Source: Carettochelys insculpta (taxonomy: Eukaryota; Chordata; Testudines; Carettochelyidae). Taken from it: a DNA stretch of 64,000 bases. Positions 35,401 to 46,742 of the stretch are shown here, one piece after another. How positions within the stretch are numbered: the stretch's first letter is position 1; each line of letters opens with the position of its first letter. The position numbers and the translations under genes are program-made. The notes under the pieces are model-generated. The model did no database searches. It was not told the DNA's origin and saw only the letters and a program-made list of their open reading frames with translations. The DNA lies in the NCBI RefSeq assembly GCF_033958435.1, contig NC_134138.1, forward strand, positions 178,296,798 through 178,360,797. The letters are read 5' to 3'.

Positions 35401-37030
35401 GGCTCAGCACAATAGACCAGTCTAGATGAGCTAATGAGGTCCCACAACTCTTTGAGATTGATGTCTTATGTTTATTTAACATGATAATGACAATGCATGC
35501 TTACCCACATTGCTCTACTATTTCTTTAGCTCGCTCTAAAAATACTATTTGCAAGTGTAAGAAAGCAACTGACTTAGTGTTTATGCAACCCCATTCACTT
35601 ACAGAATGCACTTCAAATTTGAAATTCCCAGAGTGAGTAAGTAGCAGCTTCTCTGGGAAGCAGGCACGGGAATCATTACCTTCCACACGTAAAAGAGCAT
35701 ACTTCATTATAGGATACAAAATAGTGACATACACTATAGAAGACGAAGAGTTTTGGTAGATTTTTAAAGAGCAGAGGTATGTCGGGCTTCGAAAAGATAA
35801 TTACAATTTACCTCTATGCCAGAAGAGAGGTAGAGAAAGGATGGACAGTAGTTGAATACTGGAAAAAATGCCTGGGAATGCTGAACAATTTTTGAGACAA
35901 TCCTAAGAATACCCACTAAACCTGGAAGCAGCACCACTGACACAACAGAGTGGAGTTGGGACTTGTTGAACTGAGGTGGATTGAATTTGAATGACAGAAT
36001 CTCGGGCACATTGCGAGTGCATGGCTACTAAGACAATATGAGCCAGGTAAATGTTAAAAAAAATCTGAATATATATCTATCCCATACTGAACTGAAAAAT
36101 CTCTAGATTTTCACTCCTTGTGACTTTCAAAATTTATGTACAAAAAATATGTCTAAAATATTTACAATATGTAGGCAATGTAAGCTGCAATGCCCAAAAC
36201 ATCTTCTGAAGAAGAGAGAGCAATAAGATGCTAGACTACAGTGGCTTTTGATTCACATGACTGGATAGCAGCACTTCTCTCTTCTATCAGGTAAATCCCT
36301 TTCCCCCCCAAAAAAATTACTTCTTTTTTCATATATCATTTAAAAAAGCAATATTAAGGGTTAACGCCTACATTTGTCATCCACTCAATGGCTTGCAGTG
36401 ATGTGGAATGAATCAAGACGGTACCTCTAGGGAAGAATCTTAAGGAACACCAATTCATTAGAAGTCTTCCTAACTTTCACATATTTAAGCTCAGTTACAT
36501 TTTCCATTTGTGTGGAAAGTAAGTGCAACACCTGTGTGAAATTTCCATGTATCGCACAGTAATCCACAATTTACGTAATGTGGCATGGTGAAACCAGACA
36601 GCTCATCAGCAGGATCTGTGACTGGACCTTGTTTTTAAACCCCATTGTTTTCACACAGCCCAAGACATTTGTCTTTTGGTGACAGTGTGAAGGTTCTGAG
36701 AGGTTAGGTTTGCTGACAAGTAGGTTATGAAGATCTTCATATATCAGCACCTCTGGGCTCATTGTTGTAGTCATATTCTCATACTAGAGATGCTTTTTAA
36801 ATATTTTCCAATTATTTTGGGGGACTGACATGATTTTTGTAAGTCTGGCATGACAGCCACTAACTTTATTGTATTTGTTTAGAAATAAGTACAGAACAGT
36901 TACAATCTGGGTACAACATTCATTAAAATAAGTAACTTGTTTTCTTTAGATATCTGAGACTAGCAATGCTGGAATTTCTTTTTCTTAATCTGTCATCTAT
37001 TCTAGTCCATTGTGCTAAACCAAGATGAAG
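35401..37030. other. Unassigned AT-rich intergenic DNA
   Basis: No gene or repeat recognised. Confidence 0.5.
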
Positions 37031-37851
37031 GGTAGGTTTATATAACACAGTTATTTTGAAATAACAGCCATTATTTTAAAATAACTATGATAGCATCCAC
37101 ACAAAACAACTGCTATTAAAAAATAAAATAAAATTGGAGTTGCCCTATTTCAAAATTGGTAAACCTCATCCTACAAGGAATAGCATGTATTTCAAAATAG
37201 CTAGTTCAAAATAAGTGCTGTTAAGACAGGGAATAGAGCCTTTTATCAAATAAGCCATAGTGCCTTCGATGGCTCCATTTTGAAATAAGCTGTGTGTGTG
37301 TAGATGCTGTATTTAAAAATAGCTAAGTGCTATTTCAAAATTTATTTTTTTTGTATACCAGCATTATTTTGAAATAAGCTATTCTGGAACAGCTCTTCTG
37401 GAAGGCTGTGTCTACACTAGCCCAAAACTTCAAAATGGCCATGCAAATGGCCATTTCGAAGTTTACTAATGAAGCACTGAAATACATATTCAGCGCCTTA
37501 TTAGCATGTGGGCGGCCACGGCACTTTGAAATTGGCATGGCTCGTCCAGATGGTGATCCTTTTTGAAAGGACCCCGCCTACTTCAAAGTCCCCTTATTCC
37601 TATGAGCAGATAGGAATAAGGAGACTTGGAAGTAGCCAGGGTCCTTTCGAAAAGGAGCACCGTCTGAACGAGCCGCACCAATCTGGAAGTGCTGCGGCCG
37701 CCCACATGCTAATGAGGCGCTGAATATGTATTTCAGCGCTTCATTAGTAAACTTCGACATGGCCATTTGCATGGCCATTTTGAAGTTTTGGGCTAATGTA
37801 GACACAGCCAAATAGTTTATTTCGAAATAAGGCTGCTATGTAGACATGTCC
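37031..37851. mobile_element. MITE with TTATTTCGAAATAA motifs, interrupted by a fold-back MITE
   Basis: The outer pieces (37031-37403 and 37810-37851) repeat ATTTTGAAATAA/TTATTTCGAAATAA and end in GCTATGTAGACATGTCC, roughly inverse to the start GGTAGGTTTATATAACA. Without the inserted copy it would be about 415 bp. Target duplication not resolved. Confidence 0.68.
37404..37809. mobile_element. Fold-back MITE, copy 4, nested in another MITE
   Basis: 406 bp, GGCTGTGTCTACACTAGCCC to GGGCTAATGTAGACACAGCC, flanked by GAA and AAA (one change). The long inverted repeat pivots near 37605. It splits the TTATTTCGAAATAA element, hence it is the younger of the two. Confidence 0.85.
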
Positions 37852-37967
37852 TAAAACTATGTCTGGATTACCACTTGTGTCAGTATAATTTATGTTGCTT
37901 CTTCTTGGCAACTTTATAAAGACCTTGGAAGACTGGCCAGCGTCATGGTGAAACACACATAAGTATC

Positions 37968-38712
37968 TGTCAGAATCAAAAGGGTTAAGATGTGGTGCAC
38001 AAACTTTAATTACTTTATGCTTTATCATAATTATGAGGGTTAGCCAGCAGCCTGGGAGTAAAAGGGTTAACCTCCTTAGCCAGGTGGGGTTGGCCTATAG
38101 CAATGTAGGTAAGAATTAAATTTTGGTTCCTCCCTCTTCTGTTCTCTGTTTTCTTTTTTGCTTTTTCCAGCCATGAGGGGGAGAGACACAAAATATCTCC
38201 CTCCAAAAACAGGCCCTCCAATCTCCTGTAAGTAGGGTAAAGTTTAAATAAATCTGTTAGGCTTTATTGTTTTATGGTTCTGGAAGTGGGATCTGATGTC
38301 TGTGCACTTTTTAAAAATGTTCTTTTACTCTCCTTGTAACTAAGTTCTAGGCCCATGGTGGGGACTCCCCATGTGCTTTACTTTGTAACTCTTCCATCTA
38401 GTCAGAAGGCTTGCAACACAAATATTGTTGTAATAATAAAAGTTCTCCCTTTTTCTTTTTATTAACCTGGTATCAGTTAATGTTTGTGTCCTGGTTTTTA
38501 CTTTTGGGGCTAAGATTTCCCAAGGAGTCTCTCCCTGGTTTCCTTATTATTACTTGGGTGGTGGCAGCTAATTTTCACCCCAAAATCTATGGTTTTTAGG
38601 ATTTTGGGGGGAAAGTTTATACCAAAACTTGGTAGATAAGGTTTTGGAGGTACTTTTGCTGGCCCTCACTTCTGCATTTATCTTGCTAGAGTGGGGAAGG
38701 AGCCATGACACA
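37968..38712 (+). mobile_element. Possible solo LTR
   Basis: The segment could run TGTCAGAATC...CATGACACA and contains an AATAAA-type signal (GTAATAATAAAAGTTC near 38432-38447) followed by a T-rich tract, like reptile ERV or Gypsy LTRs. No matching 5-bp duplication was seen (GTATC left, CTTAC right), so the ends and even the identity are uncertain. Confidence 0.4.
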
Positions 38713-39139
38713 CTTACAGTAAGAGTGAGCTGGAAATGCACACAAACATTTTTTGTATTTCACTGTCTTGCCTTTCCCTCTCTCAATTCTACCTACACAT
38801 GTTTTGGGTGAGTAATGACTTTAGTTTGCTGCTGAAATGTCAGACTGGCTCAGAAGAGCGCACACTGTCAGGCCTCAGGCAGAACATTGTAACTGATGAA
38901 GTGGAACTGCAACTTCGCAAAACAAACAAACAAACAAACAAACAGAAAAGAAAGAGGAAAAAAACCCAGCACCACTAAACAGCAAACACTGTTTAAGCCC
39001 ATTAAAACGAAAAGTTTTCTTGGATATTCACACTCACAGGACAGTTTTCTGCTGATATATTATCTGTCTACATACAGGTGTGTTCCGAGCTATGTCAGAG
39101 TGAAAAACACTTGATTACATTATCCCTTTTTGATGACTT
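38713..39139. other. Intergenic DNA with a (AAAC)n microsatellite
   Basis: A run of about seven ACAA/AAAC units at 38915-38945. Overlapping 72-80 codon frames are produced partly by this repeat. No gene seen. Confidence 0.6.
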
Positions 39140-39262
39140 GGTTAAAGTGTGTCTGTCCAACAAAAGTTCAACACCTAATACATTTTTTGTTAATCTTTAA
39201 CGTGCTACAGGACTACTTTCTTATTTTGTTTTGTGAAGACAGAAACGAACACAACTACCTCT
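39140..39262 (+). mobile_element. Penelope-like tail fragment
   Basis: GTGTGTCTGTCCAACAAAAG, CACCTAATACA and CTTTAACGTGCTACAGGAC follow the tail downstream of the GIY-YIG gene at 29264, ending in a T-rich stretch and ACACAACTACCTCTCTG. Confidence 0.65.
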
Positions 39263-40574
39263 CTGCAGTTAACTATACACAGAATCCAATAAAACAACAA
39301 TAATCTGCTTACAAAGCACATTAAGAATCCTTGCAGAAATTTTGAAGTGAACATGTTTTCCAAAATAAATAATTACAATCTGAGAATAATAATGTTTTAA
39401 TTCTAAGTATGTGATTATTGAGATGTAAAATCTAATATGAAGCACAGTCCTGCAAATCTCATAGCATCTGCATAGTTCTATATGTGCCGACTATGTTGTC
39501 CTATAACATATGTTGCATTTTCTATTCCTCTTACCATTGAAAATAATACCTTGGATTACTGTCACACATTGAAGGTTCACAGACAGGAGTAAGTAGTTAT
39601 ACCACTGCCCACAACAAAACCATTAGTGCTTTTACATTGTGCAGCTTTCAGGCACCTAGCACCAAAAGTCTACTCGCAACACCCTGGTTTCCACAAGTCT
39701 GGTTATTCCATGCAGGGTGATACCAATAGGCTCTTCTGAATCTTCTCAATGGCTATGACTACAGGAGCGGCTTTTTGCAGCAAAACAAGGCTTTAGTCAG
39801 AAAAACACATGGAGTGTCTCCACGCAAAATGTGCTTTGTTGAACCATGATAAGTAGTCATCTGGCTAAGTAAAATCATGCCAGATTACGGACATTACCGG
39901 ATAAGAGAGTTCCAGATTAAAGAGGTTTAACCTGCAGATTGTCATTAAGATATACTATTAACTCTTTCTATTCTAGACTGTTCAGTGTAGAACCCCACTT
40001 CAACTGTGACCAGTGTGGTTGGCTTTTTAGGGGAGTGGATGGGGGTGGGGACTGGCATTGGTTTCAATGTAAGTGGGATAAGATTTGTATGAGTTTATTG
40101 ATGGATGCACCTCCATAGAACAGGACGGTGATTAGATGGATGACAGATAACAGATCTTCCTTTCTGTGTAAGTGGTTTTGAATTTGTAGGAGTTAGTTTC
40201 CTGATCCACTGATGTCAGAGGCCTGGCAAAAATCAGAGTAGACTTCTCTAGTTTTTACCTCTGGCATAACATTAATGGGCCTTATGCCATTGGGGAATTA
40301 AAAGTAAGGATATCCAGCACTCTTTTCCACCTCAACAATATTCTTGCTCTCTGTTTCTATGGCTACATGTACACAAGACACCCCTGACAATGGAAGTCAC
40401 TGTTGGAAGGGATTTCTTGGCAAAACTTGTGTTGACAGACTGCATCTACACATAAAAGCAGATTGAAAGAGCAATCCGCTCTGTTGACGGAGAGCAGCCA
40501 GACTACCTGGCCCTCTCTCGACAGAATGGCTGACTCTGTACTTATAAAAGTCAGTCTGTATTGGGAATGAAATT
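39263..40574. other. Intergenic DNA with fragments of old DNA transposons
   Basis: ATGGCTATGACTACAGGAGC at 39751 and ATGGCTACATGTACACAAG near 40360 look like left ends of MITEs lacking right ends. GGATAAGAGAGTTCCAGATT and TAAAGAGGTTTAACCTG (39900-39935) are the inverted form of the repeat at 32026. No gene seen. Confidence 0.35.
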
Positions 40575-40702
40575 GATCTGAAGTGTGTCTGTCCCATGAA
40601 AGCTCATCACCGAATAAATCATTTTGTTAGTCTTTAACGTGCTGCATTTCTGCTGCTTTGTTTTGTTGGAGTACAGACTAACACAGCTTCTCTCTGTTGA
40701 TA
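40575..40702 (+). mobile_element. Penelope-like tail fragment
   Basis: GAAGTGTGTCTGTCCCATGA, AGCTCATCACCGAATAAATC and TAGTCTTTAACGTGCTGC, then CAGACTAACACAGCTTCTC: close to the tail at 29048-29281 read on its own strand. Confidence 0.72.
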
Positions 40703-42781
40703 TCACTGAGTTCTAAAGAGTGAGAACCTGCATCTATTTTCTAGCTACTCTAAGCAACTGACATGACACATCCCACTGTTGCATGAGTTTCAATTTTTGC
40801 TTATTGCATATGACAACAAAAATGTGTTTTATTCTTTCCATTCTTGTGCGTGGTCACCATTCAATGTAGTCACAAACTGAACTCTGCAGTAAAAGTGACC
40901 AAAACTATAAATAATACAATACTGAGTATAATATCAGAACTATAAAGATAATACAAAGCTGTTGTTCTTAATCACAGCCTATAAAATCAGGCAGGGCTTT
41001 GTAGTGTAAAACTTTCCACCTTAGAGCTCCCTCAGTGAAATGAAGTTTTAAAATGTCAGGCTAGATCCCAAAGGTGTAAATGCAGTGGCAACTGCTTAGA
41101 TTTTTGGAAGAGATTGTTTTTTCCTTCATCCCCTTCTTGCATTAAGAGAGCACTGACTAAGCTGAAAATAACATTTTCAGAGGCAGGCAGTGAGCCTTGA
41201 CAGCACCGACAGGCATCACTGACATAATATGAGCTACAATGAATGCTCAGGGGAAAAGACCTTGTCTGTTCTTGGGCCTTTTGCAGATGCATTTTGATAA
41301 TCGGCAATTTTTAAATAACTGCAGTAAAAAGAGGGGAATAAAAAGTACATTGCAGCTCCTTTCCTCAGATCTGTCAGATTGAAATGCTCATTGCACTCAC
41401 CTCTCCCTTCAGATTTTGACTTCAGAAATGGAACTGGCAGCATCAGCTTCTTCAAGTGCTTCATACTGCTAGGTGTGGAGCACCCTCAACACTCAGTGAT
41501 TTCAATGAGCATTGAGGATGCTTAGCCGCTGGGGTCAGAGTGCTTTGAAGCACCTCCCCAGATAGAGTGTCTCATGTGAGTGCTTTGATCTTAAGGCGAA
41601 ATGGGCTTTAGCCATAATACCAAATCAAAACTCTGTTTGGGTATAAATGCCAATAGAAAAGTTGAAAATCTGACCCTATCCAATCTTTCCCAAAATGTTG
41701 AAAGTACATGGCCCTGATCCACAAAGGTGTTCATGCCTGTGACAAGCAATTGGATTGCACATGTGCTTAAGGTTAGGTAACTGCTTAGGTAGCTTGCCAA
41801 ATTTGATAGATTACAAAGACAGATTGGAGTTGTAACATAGCTATTTGGGACTGTTTGGTTCACTAACCTCTTGTTTTAAGCAGACAATGAAGATATTTTC
41901 AGAAACCTTACCACATACTGTGAGGTCATACAAAGACTTGCAAATATTAGATAGATAGAAAGATAATTATTTTACTTCTATATTCTGGTTTTGACATCTT
42001 TCCTTTCTCAGAAAATCAACACACACACACCTAATTCTTTTTAAAGGAAATCTGTGAAAAAGATTAATTGTAATAAAGAAAAGTTTTGCATCACGAGATT
42101 TAGGTTTAACATAACTGTATAGACAATCATAGTTTGTACTGCTTTACAAATGAAAACCAAATGCCTGTTGTGCATATAAAATATGACAGTAAAATGAGCT
42201 AACTAGCTATTAAAGTAGCATTGGCATTATTCCTTATAATTTAAAACAGATTTCTAAAACATTAAATATTCTTTCAAGCTTGTTGGAATCCTTTTACAGT
42301 AAAAGCAGATGTGCTTATTTCTGATGTTTCTCCACAGCTGTTTTCAGAAGTTCTGCAAATTTGAATTTACTTAAACACAAAACTGCAAAGCTATTCATTT
42401 TAGTATTTGTGATAGTTTTCTTCATTTTAATGAGAATACATTCACACAAGAGAAAGCCTGTGCATTAGAGGTGGAGAAGCAGAAAACAGAATGGCATTGT
42501 CATCAAAGATTTAAATGACCTTTTGATTATATAATGTATTAATGGCTATAATTAAAATAAAAATGCATAAAGGCAGAATAGCAACTGTTCTTTTAATTAC
42601 TAAATTAAAATAAATTCATTAAAAGTGCTTTGACCAAGACAATGTTATTTTACCCCTCTCTCACATACACACTTCATATTTGATGGCAAGGAAATTATCA
42701 TAGTTCAATTACAAAATCTATTTTAAGTTTTAAAACTATGACACATGACATTAGATGTGTCTGTAGCCCTCAGCCCATTTC
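40703..42781. other. Unassigned AT-rich intergenic DNA
   Basis: No gene recognised. The area around 41470-41790 (GCACCCTCAACACTCAGTG, GGCCCTGATCCACAAAGG) resembles very old interspersed repeats, not classifiable by eye. Confidence 0.4.
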
Positions 42782-43045
42782 TATGGCTGCGTCTACACTA
42801 CAGTTCTGTTTCGAAAGAGCGTCTTTCGACAGAGAACACCGAAAGATGGTCTTTTAAAACAGATCGTCCACACATACCAGCAGGGACCGAAGGTTCGGTC
42901 CGTTCTTTCGAAAGTCCCCCCAGCACAATTTTGAAAGAGAGCGTCCGCACACGCCTGGGCACTCTTTTGAAAGAGCAGGGACAGGAAGCGCCACAGGCAA
43001 GGTTGCATGGCGGAGGAGCCCTTCTGGGGCTGCCGCCTGCTGCCC

Positions 43046-43064
43046 CTTAAAAGGCCCCCCCAGT
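43046..43064 (+). promoter_or_regulatory. Putative TATA-like core promoter of element B transposase
   Basis: CCCCTTAAAAGGCCCCCCC at about 260 bp from the left end corresponds to the CTTAAAGGGCCCC box in element A and in family C. Function inferred only from position and recurrence. Confidence 0.4.
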
Positions 43065-43252
43065 ACCTCAGCCTGCACACTCTGAGGGCCAGCAACCCCG
43101 CCCCCAGGCAGCATGAAAGTGAGAGAGAGAGACAAAGCGAGAGCGAGAGAGACAGTGGAGGTGGCATCCTGGGCCCCCATGGACCCAGAGCAGCACCCCC
43201 CTCCATCACAGCCAGGGCCAGAACCCTGGCTGCTGTGCTGTAGAGGCTCCGG

Positions 43253-44494
43253 GTGGCCACCACAGTAGCCACCCTCCTGGACACCATCCTCAGGGTGCAG
43301 TGTCCCCAGCCGGTCCCCCAGGTCATCTGCTGCCTGTGCAGCTTCCCCACAAGCAGCAACTGGTGGGACCAGCTGGTGCTGGAGAACTGGGGAGACGACT
43401 GGTGGCTACAGAACTTCAGAATGACCAAGGAGACATTCCTGGAGCTGTGCCACTGGCTCGCCCCAGTCCTCCAGCACCAGGACACACACCTGAGGCCAGC
43501 GATCCCCCTGGACAAAAGGGTGGACATTGCACTATGGAAACCTCCCCGCCTCACCCCGAACAGTTATCAATCCATCGGCCACCAGTTCGGGTGGGGGGGA
43601 GGCCACCATCAGGGCCATCCTCATTGAGGTAAGCTGTGTCCGGCTCGCACCTAGACTGCATAAGGGAGGCGGGGGCAGCCTTGCGACAGGCACCATCGGG
43701 AGATGGGCGGGCACCCTGGGGCCAGGGGTAGGGATGGGGACAGGCATGGGCAGGCAAGCCGCACCCCACCCCACGCTCACGAGCGCACCCCTCTATGCCC
43801 TGCAGGTCATCCAGGCGATCAACAAGGTGCTCCTGATGCAGCTGGTACATGTTGGGGACCTGGACAATGCCATCCGGGGATTCCAAGAGCTGGGCTTCCC
43901 CAACTGCTTTGGGGCCCTGGATGGCACCCAAATCACCATGTGGGCCCCGGAGCACAGCTGTGGGGCCTACGTGAATCACAAGAGCTACCACTCGGTGGTC
44001 CTGCTGGTCCTGTTTGATGCAAACGGCCAGTTCGAGGACATCTATGTGGGCTGGTCCAGCTGCGCCCACGACACGAGGGTATTCAGGGACTCAGGGCTGG
44101 GACGTTGTATGTCTGAGGAGACCTTCAGCCCCGGTGGGAGCTCCCCGTTGGAGACACGATGGTGCCACCCTGCATCGTGGTGGACGTGGCCTACTCGCTG
44201 CAGGCCTGGCTGATGTGGCCATAAACCGGGGCCAGCCAGCCGAGCCAGGACCTTTTTAACGAGTGGCTGAACCGCACCCGGAACACTGTGGAGTGGGCGT
44301 TCAGCTGCTTCAAGGGGCGTTTTAGATGCCTCTGCACCAGGCTGGAAGTGGGCCTCCCCAACGTCCCAGTGGTGGTCGGGGCCTGCTGCACCCTCCATAA
44401 TCTGGTGGTGGTGAAACACGAGCCCTATATGCAGGGGTGGGCCACTGAGACAGGGTGTGGGTATGAACAGCCCCCTGCCACCCCGTGCCACTAG
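43253..44494 (+). pseudogene. HARBI1-like DDE transposase of element B, broken
   Basis: Starts around the Met of MATTVATLLDTILRV and shows WWDQLVLENWGDDWWLQNF and KETFLELCHWLAPVLQH, close to element A. Frame disturbances near 43540-43600 precede ATIRAILIE, where an intron with a clean GTAAGC donor (43629) and an acceptor ending CTGCAG (43805) begins. Exon 2 gives VIQAINKVLL, the first catalytic Asp in GALDGTQITMW, the second in CAHDTRVFRDS; then a frame shift near 44120 and an in-frame TAA at about 44222 before NTVEWAFSCFKGRFRCL, which retains the Glu. The three acidic residues are thus all present, but the frame is not continuous. It ends at TAG, 44492-44494. Confidence 0.85.
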
Positions 44495-44742
44495 GCCCAG
44501 CAGGACAGGGTGAATGTAAGGGAGACCCTGCACCAAGCCTTTGAGTGGGGGCCACGGTAACCCCCCCTACCTTGCACACTCCCCCCCCCACCCTGCACAC
44601 ACACACACCCACCCACCAGCACACATGCACAGAGGAAACGGGGTAAACCATAAAAATAAACTGTTTACTATATGGAAAAACTGTGCCCCTCATTGTCCAG
44701 GGGAACTATATACACGTGTGGGGCAAGGGGGAACGGGGAGAA

Positions 44743-46303
44743 CTATTTACATAGAAGCGGGGAGGGTGGACATGGGGCCAGGGTGGGGGGGCTCACCCCT
44801 CCGGGGGTCTCGATGGCTGGGAGCCACGTTGCCCACACCCTCCCCTTCCTCCACATGTCTGGGGGCCCCACTGGGGCTGGACGGGGCCAGTGGCACAGGG
44901 AGGTAGGGGCGCAGCTCGGACGCGGTCCCCGCACCTGTGCCAGGCTCGGCTTCCACCTCACCAGCAGGGTGTGGGCCAGGCAGATGAGACTGGTCAGCGG
45001 GAGATGGGGAGAGAGCAGGGCCTCGAGGTTGGCCTCCTTGGGTGGGGACATTGTGGGGGAGGCAGGGGGATGGGGGATTGAGGTGGGTGGGAGCCTCTGG
45101 GGGGTGCACAGGTGAGGGGGCATGGGCGAGAGTGGGAAGGTGATGGGGGGCGTGGGTGCAGGAGTGCCCTGTGATGGAGCAGTGGCAGGAGCCAGGTGGT
45201 CGACCACAGCCTGGGTGAGGGCGTCCAAGTTGGATCCCACCCGGTCCTGTGCCTGCTGCTCCATGGCAAGCCACTCCCACATGACACCTGTCAGCTCCCT
45301 GAGGGCGGCTATGTGGGCTGTGTCCCATGCCTCCTCCTCCCCGGCACGGTGGTGCTGGCGGAGGGACCGGCAACGGCCCCGTGTTGCTCCTGTCCGAGGC
45401 CTGGGCCGCTCCCCCTTGTCCTCTGTTGTCAGGCTCCCCAAGCCGATCGTGGGGCTGGTCCGGCTGCTGGAGCTGTGGAGACAAAAGGGGAGAGGAATGG
45501 GCCATTAGTCCCGGTGATGGACCCCTAAGCCCACCCCCCAGTCCCGCCCACCCCATCCCAGTGGTCCTGCAGGGACCGCATCCGGGGTTCCCCCTCTGGG
45601 TTGCAGGAGCGCTGGTTCTCCTCTGCCTCCCTCGGTCCCTCCAAGGCTGTGATACTGTCCGACCCACATGGTGCTGGGCACCACGTCAGCCCTGTGAGGC
45701 TGGGGCAGTGGGGCCATCTGGCCTTCCCATGCCCTGGGGCTGATGTCCCTGTGAGTGGACTGCGGCCACTCCAGGTGGGACTGCGTGCCCCCTCCCCTGG
45801 CCCCGTGGCCACCAGCATGCATGGCACATACCTGTGGGTCCCTCCAGGAACTAGGGTGAGGCATGGTCAGAGGTGGTCAGGCTAGATGGGCCTGAGGGGA
45901 CGTCAATGACAAGGGCCTCCTCGCTTGTGTCCTGGATCCTTGGAGCTGGGCCGGTCCTCCCCCTCAGTCCCTGTCCCCGTCTCATCCGCCTGTCCATGTC
46001 CCGACCCCAGCAGTACACCTGCTGGAGTTCCTTGACATTGGACCTCACCTGTTCCAGGGTCCAGGTGGGGTGACCCCAGCCAGTGAGGCCCTTGGCCAGG
46101 TGCTTGAAGGCGGGCACATTTCGGCGCCAGAACCCCATCTGCTGCAGGACCTCCTTGTCTTCCTACAGGGTGAGGAGGTCCTTCAGCTTGGCCTCTGTCC
46201 AGGAGGGGGCCCAATGTTTGGGGGGCTGGCTTCCCTCCTGGGAGGACTACCCCCAGTCCCTGGATGGCTCTGGGGGTGGCCGGGAGTCCCGGCTGCTGGC
46301 CAT
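44743..46303 (-). pseudogene. Myb/SANT-like partner protein of element B, broken
   Basis: Exon 1 starts at the ATG whose complement is 46301-46303 and reads MASSRDSRPPPEPSRDWG, a stop, then WAPSWTEAKLKDLLTL, a second stop (TAG, about 46165), and EDKEVLQQMGFWRRNVPAF with WTLEQVRSNVKELQQVY to a stop at 45851: the trihelix Myb/SANT pattern with spaced tryptophans. After an intron, an acceptor of the form TTTTGTCTCCACAG opens exon 2 at about 45475, with EEEAWDTAHIAALRELTG, then VMWEWLAMEQQAQDRVG, probably a helical interaction region, and a Pro-rich tail to about 44743. Apart from the two nonsense codons exon 1 keeps one frame, better preserved than in element A. Confidence 0.78.
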
Positions 46304-46742
46304 GGTGCCGGAGGTCTTCCCCCGGGGTGTCGCAGCTGGGAGCTGTGCGAGCAGCAGCATGGGCTCCCTGCTGCCTGCATGCTCTCAGCTTCCTGCCTGA
46401 GGGCTTCTGGGAGCCTGCATGCTGAAAGGCGGCCAGACGCTGGAGCCATAGAGCTCCTCTTGTGCTGTCAGCGGCGCTGCCGCCCACCAGCTGATCGCAG
46501 CCATGGAGGACCCGCTCTTTCGAAAGAGCAGGCTGTGGAGCATCTACACTTGCTCTCTTTCAAAAGAGGGTGCTTTTCCCATCCCAGGAGCAGAGGACCA
46601 ACTTTGAAAGAATGGGGGAGTTCTTTCTAAGTTAATTTCGAAAGAGCGCTGTGTCAATGTAGGCACTCCACTGCTTCTTTCAAAAGAACTCAGTCTTCCA
46701 ATCCTAATTTCAAATGTACTTGCTAGTGTAGACGCACCCTAT

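Larger units (their letters stand above)
42785..46739. mobile_element. Harbinger element B, two-gene DNA transposon, nearly full length but decayed
   Basis: A 3,955-bp element bounded by TAT on both sides (42782-42784, 46740-46742), ends GGCTGCGTCTACACTA and TAGTGTAGACGCACCC. The subterminal word is CTTTCGAAAGAGC and variants, unlike ACTTCGAAGT in element A, so the two belong to separate families with the same plan: transposase on + (43253-44494) converging on a Myb/SANT-like gene on - (44743-46303). The interior is strongly GC-rich and includes a (GA)n tract (43117-43155) and C/A-rich simple repeats (44555-44630). Both genes carry disabling changes. Confidence 0.9.

Noticed and set aside
42793..43554. 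253-codon minus-strand open frame
   Set aside because: It is antisense to the transposase exon of element B and to its purine-rich leader; the repeated Ser/Leu run comes from the (GA)n tract.
44747..45667. 306-codon minus-strand open frame
   Set aside because: The frame is Pro/Gly/Arg-rich and overlaps the better supported Myb-partner exon in another frame. GC-rich DNA with few stops explains its length.
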